Assembly (NCBI GenBank): GCA_913056285.1
Contig: CAJXNE010000004.1
Span: 1-27,408 of the forward strand
Length of the DNA stretch: 27,408 nt
Direction of reading: 5' to 3'
Origin: an uncultured Zetaproteobacteria bacterium
GTDB lineage: Bacteria > Pseudomonadota > Zetaproteobacteria > Mariprofundales > Mariprofundaceae
Below, in pieces: positions 15,933 through 24,171 of this stretch (the stretch's first letter is position 1; every line of letters starts with the position of its first letter). A model generated the notes under the pieces. It searched no databases, was not told the origin of the DNA, and saw nothing but the letters and a program-made list of their open reading frames with translations. The position numbers and the translations under genes were made by a program.

Positions 15933-17602
15933 GTTACCATCCCGAACGCCCCATGATTGTGCAAGGCGATCATTCGCTATTGCTGGAAACGCATAACCCG
16001 CAATTCAACGCAGCACGCGATGCCATATCCCCCTTTGCCGAACTGGAAAAGTCACCTGAACATATCCACAGCTATCGCCTCAATCCATTAAGCCTGTGGA
16101 ATGCGGCTGCGGCAGGCCACACACTGGCCGAAGCAGAAGCAGCGCTGCACGATTATAGCAAGTATGCCATTCCGCCCAATGTGCTGGAGGAAATGCGCCG
16201 CACCTTTGCCCGTTACGGGCAACTTATTCTGACTAGGGACGATGAACAGACGCTACGTCTGACGATATCTGATCCGTTCATTGCCGCACAAGTGGCCAAA
16301 GAAAAAAGTCTGGTCGATAAGCTCAAACAACAAATCGCCGACAATATTTTTCTGGTCGATACGGCCCGGCGCGGATCCCTCAAACATGCCTTAATTAAAC
16401 TCGGTTTTCCTGTTGATGATCAGGCGGGTTTTAAAGACGGGCACCAGTTTGATCTGAACTTACGCAGCCATACTTTATCGGATCATCATGCGTTTGAACT
16501 GCGCGATTATCAACACAAAGCCGTTGAATCGTTTGTTGCATCCGGCAACCACGGCGTGATTGTACTGGCCTGCGGCGCAGGCAAAACCATCGTTGGCATG
16601 GCCACCATGGCACGCATCGGCATGACCACGCTGATTGTCACCCCCAACACCGCTGCCGCCCATCAATGGCATGCGGAACTGCTCGATAAAACCGACATCG
16701 ATGCGGAAAATCTCGGCGAATACACCGGCGCTCGCAAAGAGATTCAAGCTGTCACCATTGCCACCTATCAAATGCTCACCCACCGCAGCAAAAAAGATGG
16801 AGAGATGGCTAACATGAGTGTCATCACCGAACACGAATGGGGTTTGATTGTTTTTGATGAAGTGCATGTGTTGCCCGCCCCTGTATTCCGGGCGGTCTCC
16901 AATATTCAGGCCCGGCGCAGGTTGGGATTAACCGCCACCCTGATTCGTGAAGACGGTTTAGAAAAAGACGTATTCTCACTCATCGGCCCTAAACGCTACG
17001 ATCTACCCTGGCGTGATCTGGAACAATCAGGCCATATCGCAGAAGCCCATTGCATTGAAATCCGCGTACCAATGTCAAAAGATGATCATTTCGCCCATGC
17101 TATCGCCGAAGATAAACGTAAAGCCTACCGCATTGGCGCCGAGAACAGGATCAAAGATTCTGTTGCGCAGGCGCTTATCGAAAAACACGATGGCGAAGGT
17201 ATTCTGGTCATCGGCCAATATATCAAACAGCTCACCCGCATTGCGGAAACACTCGGCGCGCCAGTCATCACGGGTCGCATGAGTTCTGCAGAGCGCGAGC
17301 GTTTATACACAGCATTCAGAGCTGGTGATATTCGTTTGCTGGTAGTCTCCAAAGTGGCAAATTATGCTATTGATTTGCCCGATGCCTCGATAGCCATTCA
17401 AATATCCGGGGCCTTCGGATCAAGACAGGAAGAAGCCCAGCGACTCGGTCGCATCCTGCGCCCCAAAGGCGGCCCATCCTATTTCTACACGCTCGTATCA
17501 GATGAAAGCGAAGAACTGAAATTCGCCATCAATCGCCAACGCTTTCTAGCCGAACAAGGTTATGATTATCTGATCGAAGATTGGGGTAATGTAGCTAATT
17601 GA
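15929..17602 (+). CDS. XPB/Ssl2-family SF2 DNA helicase
   Basis: This 557-residue helicase of the XPB (TFIIH, Rad25) family translocates on duplex DNA using ATP. The N-terminal 190 residues match bacterial XPBs (PMIVQGDHSLLLETHNP, ISPFAELEKSPEHIHSYRLNPLSLWNA). Walker A is ACGAGKT (214-220), Walker B DEVH (310-313), motif III TAT (335-337). The XPB-specific RED motif is 340-342, and motif VI QRLGRILRPKGG starts at 504. All are intact, so it should be active. It overlaps the partner gene by 4 nt. XPB in bacteria is best known from Actinobacteria; its role there (repair, defence) is poorly defined. It may supply the motor missing from the upstream restriction genes. Confidence 0.95.
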   Translation: MSYHPERPMIVQGDHSLLLETHNPQFNAARDAISPFAELEKSPEHIHSYRLNPLSLWNAAAAGHTLAEAEAALHDYSKYAIPPNVLEEMRRTFARYGQLILTRDDEQTLRLTISDPFIAAQVAKEKSLVDKLKQQIADNIFLVDTARRGSLKHALIKLGFPVDDQAGFKDGHQFDLNLRSHTLSDHHAFELRDYQHKAVESFVASGNHGVIVLACGAGKTIVGMATMARIGMTTLIVTPNTAAAHQWHAELLDKTDIDAENLGEYTGARKEIQAVTIATYQMLTHRSKKDGEMANMSVITEHEWGLIVFDEVHVLPAPVFRAVSNIQARRRLGLTATLIREDGLEKDVFSLIGPKRYDLPWRDLEQSGHIAEAHCIEIRVPMSKDDHFAHAIAEDKRKAYRIGAENRIKDSVAQALIEKHDGEGILVIGQYIKQLTRIAETLGAPVITGRMSSAERERLYTAFRAGDIRLLVVSKVANYAIDLPDASIAIQISGAFGSRQEEAQRLGRILRPKGGPSYFYTLVSDESEELKFAINRQRFLAEQGYDYLIEDWGNVAN

Positions 17603-17725
17603 AGGGAAAGCGTTTATGACAGATGCGGATCACGGTGACATATATGGTCACCGTAATGCTGTTTCATGCGTTACAGGCAATGCAACACCCTGAAAACTAT
17701 CTGGACTTCAGATGTCCGCCCTGTG

Positions 17726-17734
17726 TGCTACACT
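17726..17734 (+). promoter_or_regulatory. Extended -10 promoter element in front of the PilZ gene
   Basis: TGCTACACT is a good extended -10 (TGn plus TACACT at 17729-17734). Transcription would start around 17740-17742, at or just before the ATG at 17743, and no ribosome site is visible. The mRNA may therefore be leaderless. A weak -35 (TTCAGA, 17707-17712) has 16-nt spacing. Confidence 0.4.
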
Positions 17735-17742
17735 GCCCGCCT

Positions 17743-18168
17743 ATGGAACCAGTCGACACAGAGATCATTGAGAAAATCGTTGCGCTATCGGGTCAGCTAC
17801 CGGATGAACAGCGCCGGCAATTGCTGGATCTGGTTGCCAACTGGAAAACTGATATTCGTCAGGCTGTGCGCGAAACTTATACCGAATTACTCAATTTCAC
17901 CTCAACCACTGGAACACACTATGGCCATGCCAGAGATATCAGCGCGACAGGCGTATTTATTGCAACGCCAGCTCAGTTTGAGCTGGGAGAGAAGATCAAG
18001 CTCATCCTGACATTTATTTCAGCACCCAACCCGGTGCGCCTTCAGGGCAGCATTGTACGCAAAACTGATGAGGGTATCGGCGTGCATTTTGATGACGCCA
18101 GTCGCAATCAGGTGAAGGAACTCGACAGCATCATTTCGAAGCACGCTCTGATTCTACACCACAAGTAA
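17743..18168 (+). CDS. PilZ-domain protein, probable c-di-GMP receptor
   Basis: This 141-residue protein has an N-terminal helix of about 40 residues, then a PilZ domain. RQAVR (about residue 44) fits the RxxxR motif and ARDISATGVFI fits D-x-S-x-x-G, the two c-di-GMP-binding elements. It is a stand-alone PilZ, so it probably acts through a protein partner. The open frame extends up to 17623, but that upstream stretch (HALQAMQHPENYLDFRC) is not PilZ-like and carries the promoter-like element; the ATG at 17743 gives a normal family length. The gene ends directly in a terminator hairpin. Confidence 0.85.
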   Translation: MEPVDTEIIEKIVALSGQLPDEQRRQLLDLVANWKTDIRQAVRETYTELLNFTSTTGTHYGHARDISATGVFIATPAQFELGEKIKLILTFISAPNPVRLQGSIVRKTDEGIGVHFDDASRNQVKELDSIISKHALILHHK

Positions 18169-18190
18169 AAAGGCCATGTATGGCCTTTTT
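18167..18190. terminator. Rho-independent terminator between convergent genes
   Basis: AAAAAGGCCA (18167-18176), a 4-nt loop and TGGCCTTTTT (18181-18190) form a perfect 10-bp stem flanked by A- and T-tracts. It begins within the PilZ stop codon. It can serve both the PilZ gene and the converging glyoxalase II gene. Confidence 0.85.
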
Positions 18191-18244
18191 ATAATGGCAA
18201 AACGGCAACTTTTCATCTCACATCTCACATCCACCTTCGTTCAC

Positions 18245-19051
18245 CTACCAAGCGTCTTTTCTGCGCCTGATATCAGTAAATACGGTTAGCGGATCAGAGT
18301 TTATGTTGTGGGCTGTTGCATAGATTTGGCAAAAGCTGCCATCCAGTGGCCGCAGAAACGGATTCGTGCTTGTTTCGATGGCGATGGATGACGGTATGGT
18401 CGGTAAGTGTTGGCGTCTGCTATTTTTGTCATCCGCAATTCGTTCGATCAAAGCCGGATTATCGGCGTCAATCGCTTGGGCAAATTTGAGGTTGGCCAGC
18501 GTATATTCATGGGCGCAATACACTTTTGTGCTGCCATTGAGAATCGCGATTTTATTCAGGCTGTGCAACATCTGGGCGGGCGTGCCTTCAAATAAACGTC
18601 CGCAACCGGCACCGAACAGGGTATCACCACAAAACAGGGCGTCATCCATCACATATGCAATATGGCCGCTGGTATGTCCCGGCACATTCAGCACGGTGAT
18701 ATTCAAGCCATCAACCTGCGGTGGCGCAGACTCTGAAACGGCGAGATCAATGCCCGGAATACGATCTGCATCATGCCCGGCACCGACAATCACGCAGGCA
18801 AAATCTTTTTTCAGCGCCAGATTGCCGTCAGTATGATCCCAGTGATGGTGGGTATTGAAGATATGAGTGAGGGGTTTGCCCAGTAATTTGCAGGCATTGC
18901 GCACAGTAACGGCCTCGGCGGGATCGACTGCAATCAGTGCATTGCTTGTGCGCGACTCGATCAGGTAGATATAATTGTCCCGCAATACGGGAAGCTGGTG
19001 AACAGTAAAACCGGCATGTTGATAAGACCACATGCTGGCAGTGTAATGCAA
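18245..19051 (-). CDS. gloB: Hydroxyacylglutathione hydrolase (glyoxalase II)
   Basis: This metallo-beta-lactamase-fold enzyme hydrolyses S-lactoylglutathione to lactate and glutathione in methylglyoxal detoxification. The metal motif THHHWDH (67-73), VPGHTSGH, FCGDTLFGAGCGR and CAHEYTLANLKFA are all present, as is the glyoxalase II C-terminal helix region. It is 268 residues from the ATG at 19051. An internal Met7 (MWSYQHAGF) would give 262, nearer the usual 250-260, so the true start may be 19033. It is divergent from the CDF gene with a 57-nt shared regulatory gap. Confidence 0.94.
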   Translation of the reverse strand: MHYTASMWSYQHAGFTVHQLPVLRDNYIYLIESRTSNALIAVDPAEAVTVRNACKLLGKPLTHIFNTHHHWDHTDGNLALKKDFACVIVGAGHDADRIPGIDLAVSESAPPQVDGLNITVLNVPGHTSGHIAYVMDDALFCGDTLFGAGCGRLFEGTPAQMLHSLNKIAILNGSTKVYCAHEYTLANLKFAQAIDADNPALIERIADDKNSRRQHLPTIPSSIAIETSTNPFLRPLDGSFCQIYATAHNINSDPLTVFTDIRRRKDAW

Positions 19052-19108
19052 AATGAACGAAGTGCATCTGTTAAAAGTCCGGGTTAAAAAAAAGAGGGAG
19101 AAGATTTC

Positions 19109-20080
19109 ATGTCACACGGTTCAACAAAGGCGGTTGTTACGGCATTTGCTGCCAATGCGATGGTGACAGTAGCCAAGTTTGTCGGTTTCGCACTGTCCGG
19201 TTCCAGCGCATTACTGGCTGAAGCGGTGCATTCTCTGGCCGATACGGCCAATCAGGGATTGCTCTACCTGGGTTTGCGACGTTCAGTACGCAAAGCCGAT
19301 GAAGAACACCAGTTCGGTTATGGGCAGGAACGCTATTTCTGGAATTTGATTTCCGCCGTCACCATTTTCTTTCTCGGTTGCGCCTACACGATCATGCATG
19401 CCATGGATCAACTGCGCCATGATCACACGCCTGAATTATCCTGGATTCCATTTGCTATTGTCGGATTTTCCTTTGTGATGGAGGGCTCTTCCTTCATGGT
19501 CGCCATGAAGGAATTTCGGCAACAATGCCGCATGGTGGGAAAAACTTTTAAAACCTATTTGGTAGAAACGCGCGACCCGACCACCCTGGCTGTGCTGATT
19601 GAAGATGGCGCAGCTTTGCTTGGTTTGCTGATAGCACTGACCGGCATGGGTCTCGCTGCCTACACTGGCTCGGCTGAGTTTGATGGCATTGCGGCGATTT
19701 GTATTGGCCTGTTGATGGGCGGGCTGGCCTTTTTCCTGGCTGCAAGCAATCGAAAATATCTGCTTAACCATTCCAATGAGGAGGTGGACGAAATTGCTAC
19801 CCGGATGTGGCAAGCCGATGATCAGGTGCAGCATGTGCAGCGCGTAAACAGTATTGTCCTCTCACCTGAAGACACCTTGCTCATGGCGGAAGTGGAGTTG
19901 CGGGAGGAAACGATCTTTGCCGACATGACGCAGGAAGAAATCAGCCGGGCAATTCGTTTTATGCATAAACTGGATGATATTCGCAGTTCGCTGGAAGGTG
20001 ATGTGAGCCGTGTTGCACCGGAAACAAAGCACATCTTTATCGAGTTTACAGCGCCCACAGATAAGCCGGACAAAAACTAG
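19109..20080 (+). CDS. Cation diffusion facilitator of the ZnT9 (SLC30A9)-like branch
   Basis: This 323-residue inner-membrane transporter has about six hydrophobic helices in residues 1-215 and a soluble tail. The TM2 metal site is HSLAD in AEAVHSLADTANQGLL; the TM5 site is LIEDGAALLG, where Glu-Asp replaces the HxxxD of FieF-type proteins. DPTTLAVLIEDGAALLG, followed by a G-M-G-L segment, matches ZnT9-like CDFs rather than FieF. Substrate is probably zinc or another divalent metal moved against protons. A GAGGGAG ribosome site precedes the ATG. Confidence 0.9.
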   Translation: MSHGSTKAVVTAFAANAMVTVAKFVGFALSGSSALLAEAVHSLADTANQGLLYLGLRRSVRKADEEHQFGYGQERYFWNLISAVTIFFLGCAYTIMHAMDQLRHDHTPELSWIPFAIVGFSFVMEGSSFMVAMKEFRQQCRMVGKTFKTYLVETRDPTTLAVLIEDGAALLGLLIALTGMGLAAYTGSAEFDGIAAICIGLLMGGLAFFLAASNRKYLLNHSNEEVDEIATRMWQADDQVQHVQRVNSIVLSPEDTLLMAEVELREETIFADMTQEEISRAIRFMHKLDDIRSSLEGDVSRVAPETKHIFIEFTAPTDKPDKN

Positions 20081-20167
20081 GGTGGTGCAGCCCGAATGAT
20101 TGGCATACCATTTCCCTCCGATTTCTGATCGCGTTATTTATTTTATATTTTTCCCAAGGAGTTTTTT

Positions 20168-20770
20168 ATGAGCGTACTGGTAGGCAAACAAGCCCCCGAA
20201 TTTACCGCAGCCGCAGTTATGGCAGACGGTTCCATCAACGAGAATTTTTCTCTGTCTGATTACAACGGCAAATATGTTGTATTGTTCTTTTACCCGCTGG
20301 ACTTCACCTTTGTGTGCCCGTCCGAACTGATTGCATTTGATCATCGCATCAAGGAATTCGAAGCGCGTGGCGTACAGGTGGTAGGTTGTTCCATTGATTC
20401 CCAGTTTACCCATTCAGCATGGCGCAATACGGCTGTAAACGATGGCGGCATTGGCCAGGTTGCTTACCCGCTGGTGGCTGATACCAAACACGAAATCTGT
20501 CAGGCTTATGATGTGGAATTCGCCGATGCAGGCGTGGCCTTCCGTGGTTCTTTCCTGATTGATAAAGAAGGCACCGTGATGCATCAGGTGGTCAATCACC
20601 TGCCGTTGGGTCGCAATATTGATGAAATGCTGCGTATGATTGATGCGCTTCAGTTCCATGAAGAGCACGGCGAAGTATGTCCGGCCGGCTGGAACAAGGG
20701 CGACAAGGGCATGGTTGCCGATACTGAAGGCGTGGCTTCTTACCTGGCATCTGAAGCAGATAATCTGTAA
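20168..20770 (+). CDS. Typical 2-Cys peroxiredoxin (AhpC/Prx1 class)
   Basis: This 200-residue thiol peroxidase reduces H2O2 and organic peroxides. The peroxidatic site is DFTFVCPSE (Thr47, Cys50), with the downstream Trp/Arg segment intact (SAWRN, FRGSFLI). The resolving cysteine is Cys171 in GEVCPAGW. The GGIG loop is present, but there is no C-terminal YF motif, which suggests a hyperoxidation-resistant bacterial form. A strong AAGGAG precedes the ATG, and a terminator follows about 20 nt after the stop, so the gene is probably monocistronic. Its reductant (AhpF or thioredoxin) is not in the window. Confidence 0.96.
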   Translation: MSVLVGKQAPEFTAAAVMADGSINENFSLSDYNGKYVVLFFYPLDFTFVCPSELIAFDHRIKEFEARGVQVVGCSIDSQFTHSAWRNTAVNDGGIGQVAYPLVADTKHEICQAYDVEFADAGVAFRGSFLIDKEGTVMHQVVNHLPLGRNIDEMLRMIDALQFHEEHGEVCPAGWNKGDKGMVADTEGVASYLASEADNL

Positions 20771-20790
20771 AACGGGTTACTGAAACACTG

Positions 20791-20822
20791 AAAAAGCGGC
20801 TCCTCCGGGGGCCGCTTTTTTT
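20791..20822 (+). terminator. Rho-independent terminator of the peroxiredoxin gene
   Basis: AAAAAGCGGC and GCCGCTTTTT flank a short C/G-rich loop and end in a run of seven Ts. It lies between the peroxiredoxin stop and the converging cytidylyltransferase stop at 20827, and the A-tract lets it work in both directions. Confidence 0.85.
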
Positions 20823-20826
20823 ATCC

Positions 20827-21573
20827 CTATGCCGGAACATCATCCGGTTGCTGCTGAAAACGAGTGAGCAGCGCATTTTCTGCGCGCCAAAAGGCGACCG
20901 GATCATCCACATCGATCCAGAATCGACCATTAATATCGAATGTATGCGCCTCACCTTTGGCAGCGAGCAATTGAACCCCGCTTGAGAGCCCCGCATTGTC
21001 GGTTTTCCGTGACGCTTGTTTCAATGCATCAAACAGGCTCGGCGTAGACATAAAAATGCCGGTATCATAGGCATTGAACGCCATCAGCCCTTTAGCAATG
21101 GCTGCAATTTTTTCATCTTCAACATTGACCCGGGTGACATCATCCAGATCAACCAGCGGATTATCTAGCCCGCTGTCCACAGCCAGGGTGAGCCCATCAT
21201 TAGTGCTGGCCGCATGAATCAAATCACGGGCGATAGCGGGATCGAACACATGGTCTGTCATCAAGAGTAGAAACGGCTCATGCAGATATTCAGCTGCGCT
21301 TAATACTGAAATACCGTTGTCCGTATTCTGCCAGCGTGCATTGAAAACCGTGTGAACAGGAACATTCAAACGTTTGGCCAATCGGCTTAAAAACGACGCA
21401 ACGCGCTCATGTTGATGGCCGGTGACCACATAGAATTCATCCGCCCCGGCCTCCATGGCGGAGAGAATCGTGCGTTCAATCAGGGCAATGCCGAACAGCG
21501 GAATCAGCGGTTTACTCTGCCCCTGCTTTTGCAGACGCCGGCCCTTGCCTGCGGCGATAATCAGGCACTTCAT
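20827..21573 (-). CDS. CTP:inositol-1-phosphate cytidylyltransferase-like sugar nucleotidyltransferase
   Basis: This 248-residue nucleotidyltransferase has the phosphate-binding AAGKGRRL (7-14), the SKPLIPLFG loop, the metal Asp in LLMTDHVFD and DTGIFMSTPSLFDAL. The pattern resembles the cytidylyltransferase half of archaeal and Thermotoga IPCT/DIPPS. The start codon overlaps the inositol-1-phosphate synthase stop (ATGA), so inositol-1-phosphate is the likely acceptor and CDP-inositol the product. Specificity is inferred from neighbours; other sugar-phosphate nucleotidyltransferases share the fold. Confidence 0.82.
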   Translation of the reverse strand: MKCLIIAAGKGRRLQKQGQSKPLIPLFGIALIERTILSAMEAGADEFYVVTGHQHERVASFLSRLAKRLNVPVHTVFNARWQNTDNGISVLSAAEYLHEPFLLLMTDHVFDPAIARDLIHAASTNDGLTLAVDSGLDNPLVDLDDVTRVNVEDEKIAAIAKGLMAFNAYDTGIFMSTPSLFDALKQASRKTDNAGLSSGVQLLAAKGEAHTFDINGRFWIDVDDPVAFWRAENALLTRFQQQPDDVPA

Positions 21574-22670
21574 GACGCATCACCGTTTATAAAGTCTTCC
21601 ATCTTCTGAAATGCCTCATCGTCGGTGAATTGTCTGGGCGGATGTTTGCAGAAATAAGCCGATGGCGCTTCGAGAATGCCGCCGATGCCGCGATCCAGCG
21701 CCAGTTTGGCGCAACGAATAGCGTCAATGGCAACGCCGGCGGAATTGGGTGAATCTTCCACGGATAAACGCATTTCAATGTGCATCGGCACATCTCCGAA
21801 TAATTTCCCTTCCATGCGCAGGAAACAGACTTTGTTATCCTTCTGCCACGGCACATAATCACTGGGGCCGATATGAATGTTTTTATCCTGTAACCGTGTT
21901 TCAGCCACCGATTGCACGGCTTCCGTTTTGGATATTTTTTTCGAGGCCAGTCGTTTGCGGCTGAGCATGTTGAGAAAATCGGTATTGCCACCGGTATTGA
22001 GCTGATAAGTGCGTTCGAGCTTAACACCGCGTTTGCGGAATAAATCGGTCAACATGCGGTGGGTGATGGTTGCACCGAGTTGTGATTTGATATCATCGCC
22101 GATAATCGGGATATTGTTATCGGCGAATTTTTTTGCCCATTGCGGATTACTGGCAATGAATACCGGCATATTATTGATGTAGGCCACGCCAGCCTTCAGC
22201 GCACATCCGGCATAAAAACGTACCGCCTGCTCGGAACCGACAGGTAGATAATTGGCCAGTATCTCCGCCCCGGATTCCCTGATGGCGGCCACCACTGCGG
22301 CTTCATCCGGCTCGGATGCATCGGCGGCGATAAAAGTGGCCTCATCATTATAATCGGCCATGTGTTCGGCAATACCATCGAGGATTTTACCCATACGCAC
22401 TGTGACGCCGGATGGCGGGATATTGCTGCAAAACACCGTCGTGCAGTTGGGGTTGGCAAAAATGGCCGCATGCACATCACGCCCGACTTTGCGTTTGTCT
22501 ATATCAAAGGCGGCAACCACTTCGATATCGCCGGGTCTATAACCGCCAATATCCCAGTGCATCAAACCGATGGCCTCCCCGGCTGTTTTGTCGCGATAAT
22601 AATGAATGCCCTGAATCAGAGAACTGGCGCAATTGCCAATGCCGACAATGGCTATTTTAATGGGTTTCAC
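21570..22670 (-). CDS. ino1: Inositol-3-phosphate (myo-inositol-1-phosphate) synthase
   Basis: This 366-residue NAD-dependent enzyme converts glucose-6-phosphate to L-myo-inositol-1-phosphate (1D-inositol-3-phosphate). It has a Rossmann start IAIVGIGNCASSLIQG, catalytic-domain motifs DDIKSQLGATITHRML and LNTGGNTDFLNM, and SAGVAIDAIRCAKLALD. Its length is that of actinobacterial/archaeal-type Ino1. The start is GTG at 22670 (reverse strand), with GGGAG about 10 nt upstream. It heads a two-gene operon with the cytidylyltransferase, divergent from the CDP-alcohol phosphotransferase across a 119-nt gap. Confidence 0.95.
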   Translation of the reverse strand: MKPIKIAIVGIGNCASSLIQGIHYYRDKTAGEAIGLMHWDIGGYRPGDIEVVAAFDIDKRKVGRDVHAAIFANPNCTTVFCSNIPPSGVTVRMGKILDGIAEHMADYNDEATFIAADASEPDEAAVVAAIRESGAEILANYLPVGSEQAVRFYAGCALKAGVAYINNMPVFIASNPQWAKKFADNNIPIIGDDIKSQLGATITHRMLTDLFRKRGVKLERTYQLNTGGNTDFLNMLSRKRLASKKISKTEAVQSVAETRLQDKNIHIGPSDYVPWQKDNKVCFLRMEGKLFGDVPMHIEMRLSVEDSPNSAGVAIDAIRCAKLALDRGIGGILEAPSAYFCKHPPRQFTDDEAFQKMEDFINGDAS

Positions 22671-22789
22671 GTGTGATGATCTCCCTGATCTCGATATGCG
22701 GCTTGAAAGCCATGACCTGTTTGTAGTTTGGCGAGCATAAACATTACCGCAAACATTGTAACGATTCGATTCTTTGCATTCTGTTTACC

Positions 22790-24058
22790 GTGATTGGCGA
22801 AGTTTACTTTGACACGGAGTACCCCTGTTTGCAGCCTGAGTTCATGCAAAAAAATGATCATTGCAAACCTTTAACCATCCTGATTCCCATTCTGGATAAA
22901 AAGTATGAATTACAAGCCTGCCTGAGCAATGTGGCCGGACTGCCTTTGAGTCGCCGCGTGGCGCTAATGGCCGACAAAGCAGGCTTTGGCAATCTGGTGA
23001 TTGTGACAGATGTGCGACAGGAACGATTGAAGAAAGCTCTGGCGGGTACCGGAGCACAACTTACAACCACGACGCATGAGTTGCAGATCAACCATGAGCC
23101 TGTGCTATTGCTGGCACCGGATTGTCTGCCCGATCGCAGTTTTTTTGTGCGGCTTGGCGAAATACAGATCGGATCGGATGAAATGCTATTGTGGGACGAT
23201 GGGCAAGCCATCTTGCTGGGCGGACATGGTTCGGCATCACTATCGCATCATTTGGCACATGCGCATTGTTTCGGACAATTATTAAGCGCATTGGGCGAAG
23301 CTGAGCAACCTTTGCAGCCACGGAAATCCTTCCATGCACTGGCTGGAACAAGCATTCGCGACGCCGAAGATTGTCGGCGCGCTGAAACCATGTTGTTATC
23401 CGGACTGGTCAAGGCCACCGAAGGCTGGATGGCGCTGCATATCAATCGCAAAATTTCGCTGGCTGTAACAAGTCGCCTCATGCACACAGCGGTAACGCCC
23501 AATCATATGACTTGGGTGAGCATGATCCTTGGTTTAATCGGCGCGGCATGTTTTCTATCGCCCGCTCAAAGCATGCAGATTTGGGGCGCGCTGTTTTTTC
23601 TGGCTCATTCGATTCTGGATGGTTGCGACGGTGAACTGGCGCGGCTGAAATTCATGGAGAGTCGACTCGGTGGCATACTCGATTTCTGGTCTGATAACGT
23701 GGTGCATGTGTCTGTTTTCGCTGCTATGGGCGTTGGCTGGGCAGCCGCATCTCATGATTCTGTCTGGCCGTTACTCTGTGCGGGGTTGGCGGTTGGCGGC
23801 ACTGCTGCTTCGGCATCGCTGGTTTATATGCATACCATGCACGCTGAAAAAAAGAGCGGCCCGTTATACACCTCAGTTTCAACATCAAAGCAAAAATCCG
23901 CTGTCGTGCGCATTGCCGACATCTTATCGCGCCGGGATTTTATTTATCTGGTCTTGCTGCTGGCCTTGCTGGGCCAGACACACTGGTTTCTAATCATGAC
24001 CGCCATTGGCGCGCCAATCTATGCGCTATTGTTAATCGGCATCATGATTCGAGAATAA
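22790..24058 (+). CDS. CDP-alcohol phosphatidyltransferase with degenerate nucleotidyltransferase-like N-domain
   Basis: The protein has 422 residues from GTG 22790; an ATG at 22844 would give 404, and neither has a strong ribosome site. The membrane half carries an exact CDP-alcohol phosphotransferase signature, D277-x2-DG-x2-AR-x8-G-x3-D-x3-D (DGCDGELARLKF...GILDFWSDN), with several transmembrane helices. The linker (RRAETMLLSGLVKATEGW..HINRKISLAVT..VTPNHMT) is typical of DIPP-synthase-like fusions. The N-terminal 190 residues look like a sugar nucleotidyltransferase that has lost its G-x-G-x-R loop. It probably transfers phosphoinositol from CDP-inositol to an inositol phosphate or a lipid acceptor. 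Confidence 0.85.
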   Translation: MIGEVYFDTEYPCLQPEFMQKNDHCKPLTILIPILDKKYELQACLSNVAGLPLSRRVALMADKAGFGNLVIVTDVRQERLKKALAGTGAQLTTTTHELQINHEPVLLLAPDCLPDRSFFVRLGEIQIGSDEMLLWDDGQAILLGGHGSASLSHHLAHAHCFGQLLSALGEAEQPLQPRKSFHALAGTSIRDAEDCRRAETMLLSGLVKATEGWMALHINRKISLAVTSRLMHTAVTPNHMTWVSMILGLIGAACFLSPAQSMQIWGALFFLAHSILDGCDGELARLKFMESRLGGILDFWSDNVVHVSVFAAMGVGWAAASHDSVWPLLCAGLAVGGTAASASLVYMHTMHAEKKSGPLYTSVSTSKQKSAVVRIADILSRRDFIYLVLLLALLGQTHWFLIMTAIGAPIYALLLIGIMIRE

Positions 24059-24171
24059 ACTGGCCTGCGATATGCTGGCCAATACGCTGGGCGCCATCAC
24101 TTCGCTGATTCTGTTCTGGATTATCAGGCCGGATTTGAAACACCTTCCAGGGCAGTCACCATAAAATGCCA

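Noticed and set aside
9168..17742. CRISPR array, integrase, transposase or a classical HsdR gene in the island
   Set aside because: I looked for these and saw no spaced direct repeats, no recombinase motifs and no HsdR-length ATPase other than XPB.
24072..24164. 30-residue hydrophobic mini-ORF (MLANTLGAITSLILFWIIRP...) after the CDP-alcohol enzyme
   Set aside because: One membrane-like segment, but no ribosome site and no supporting context; possibly the eroded end of a gene.
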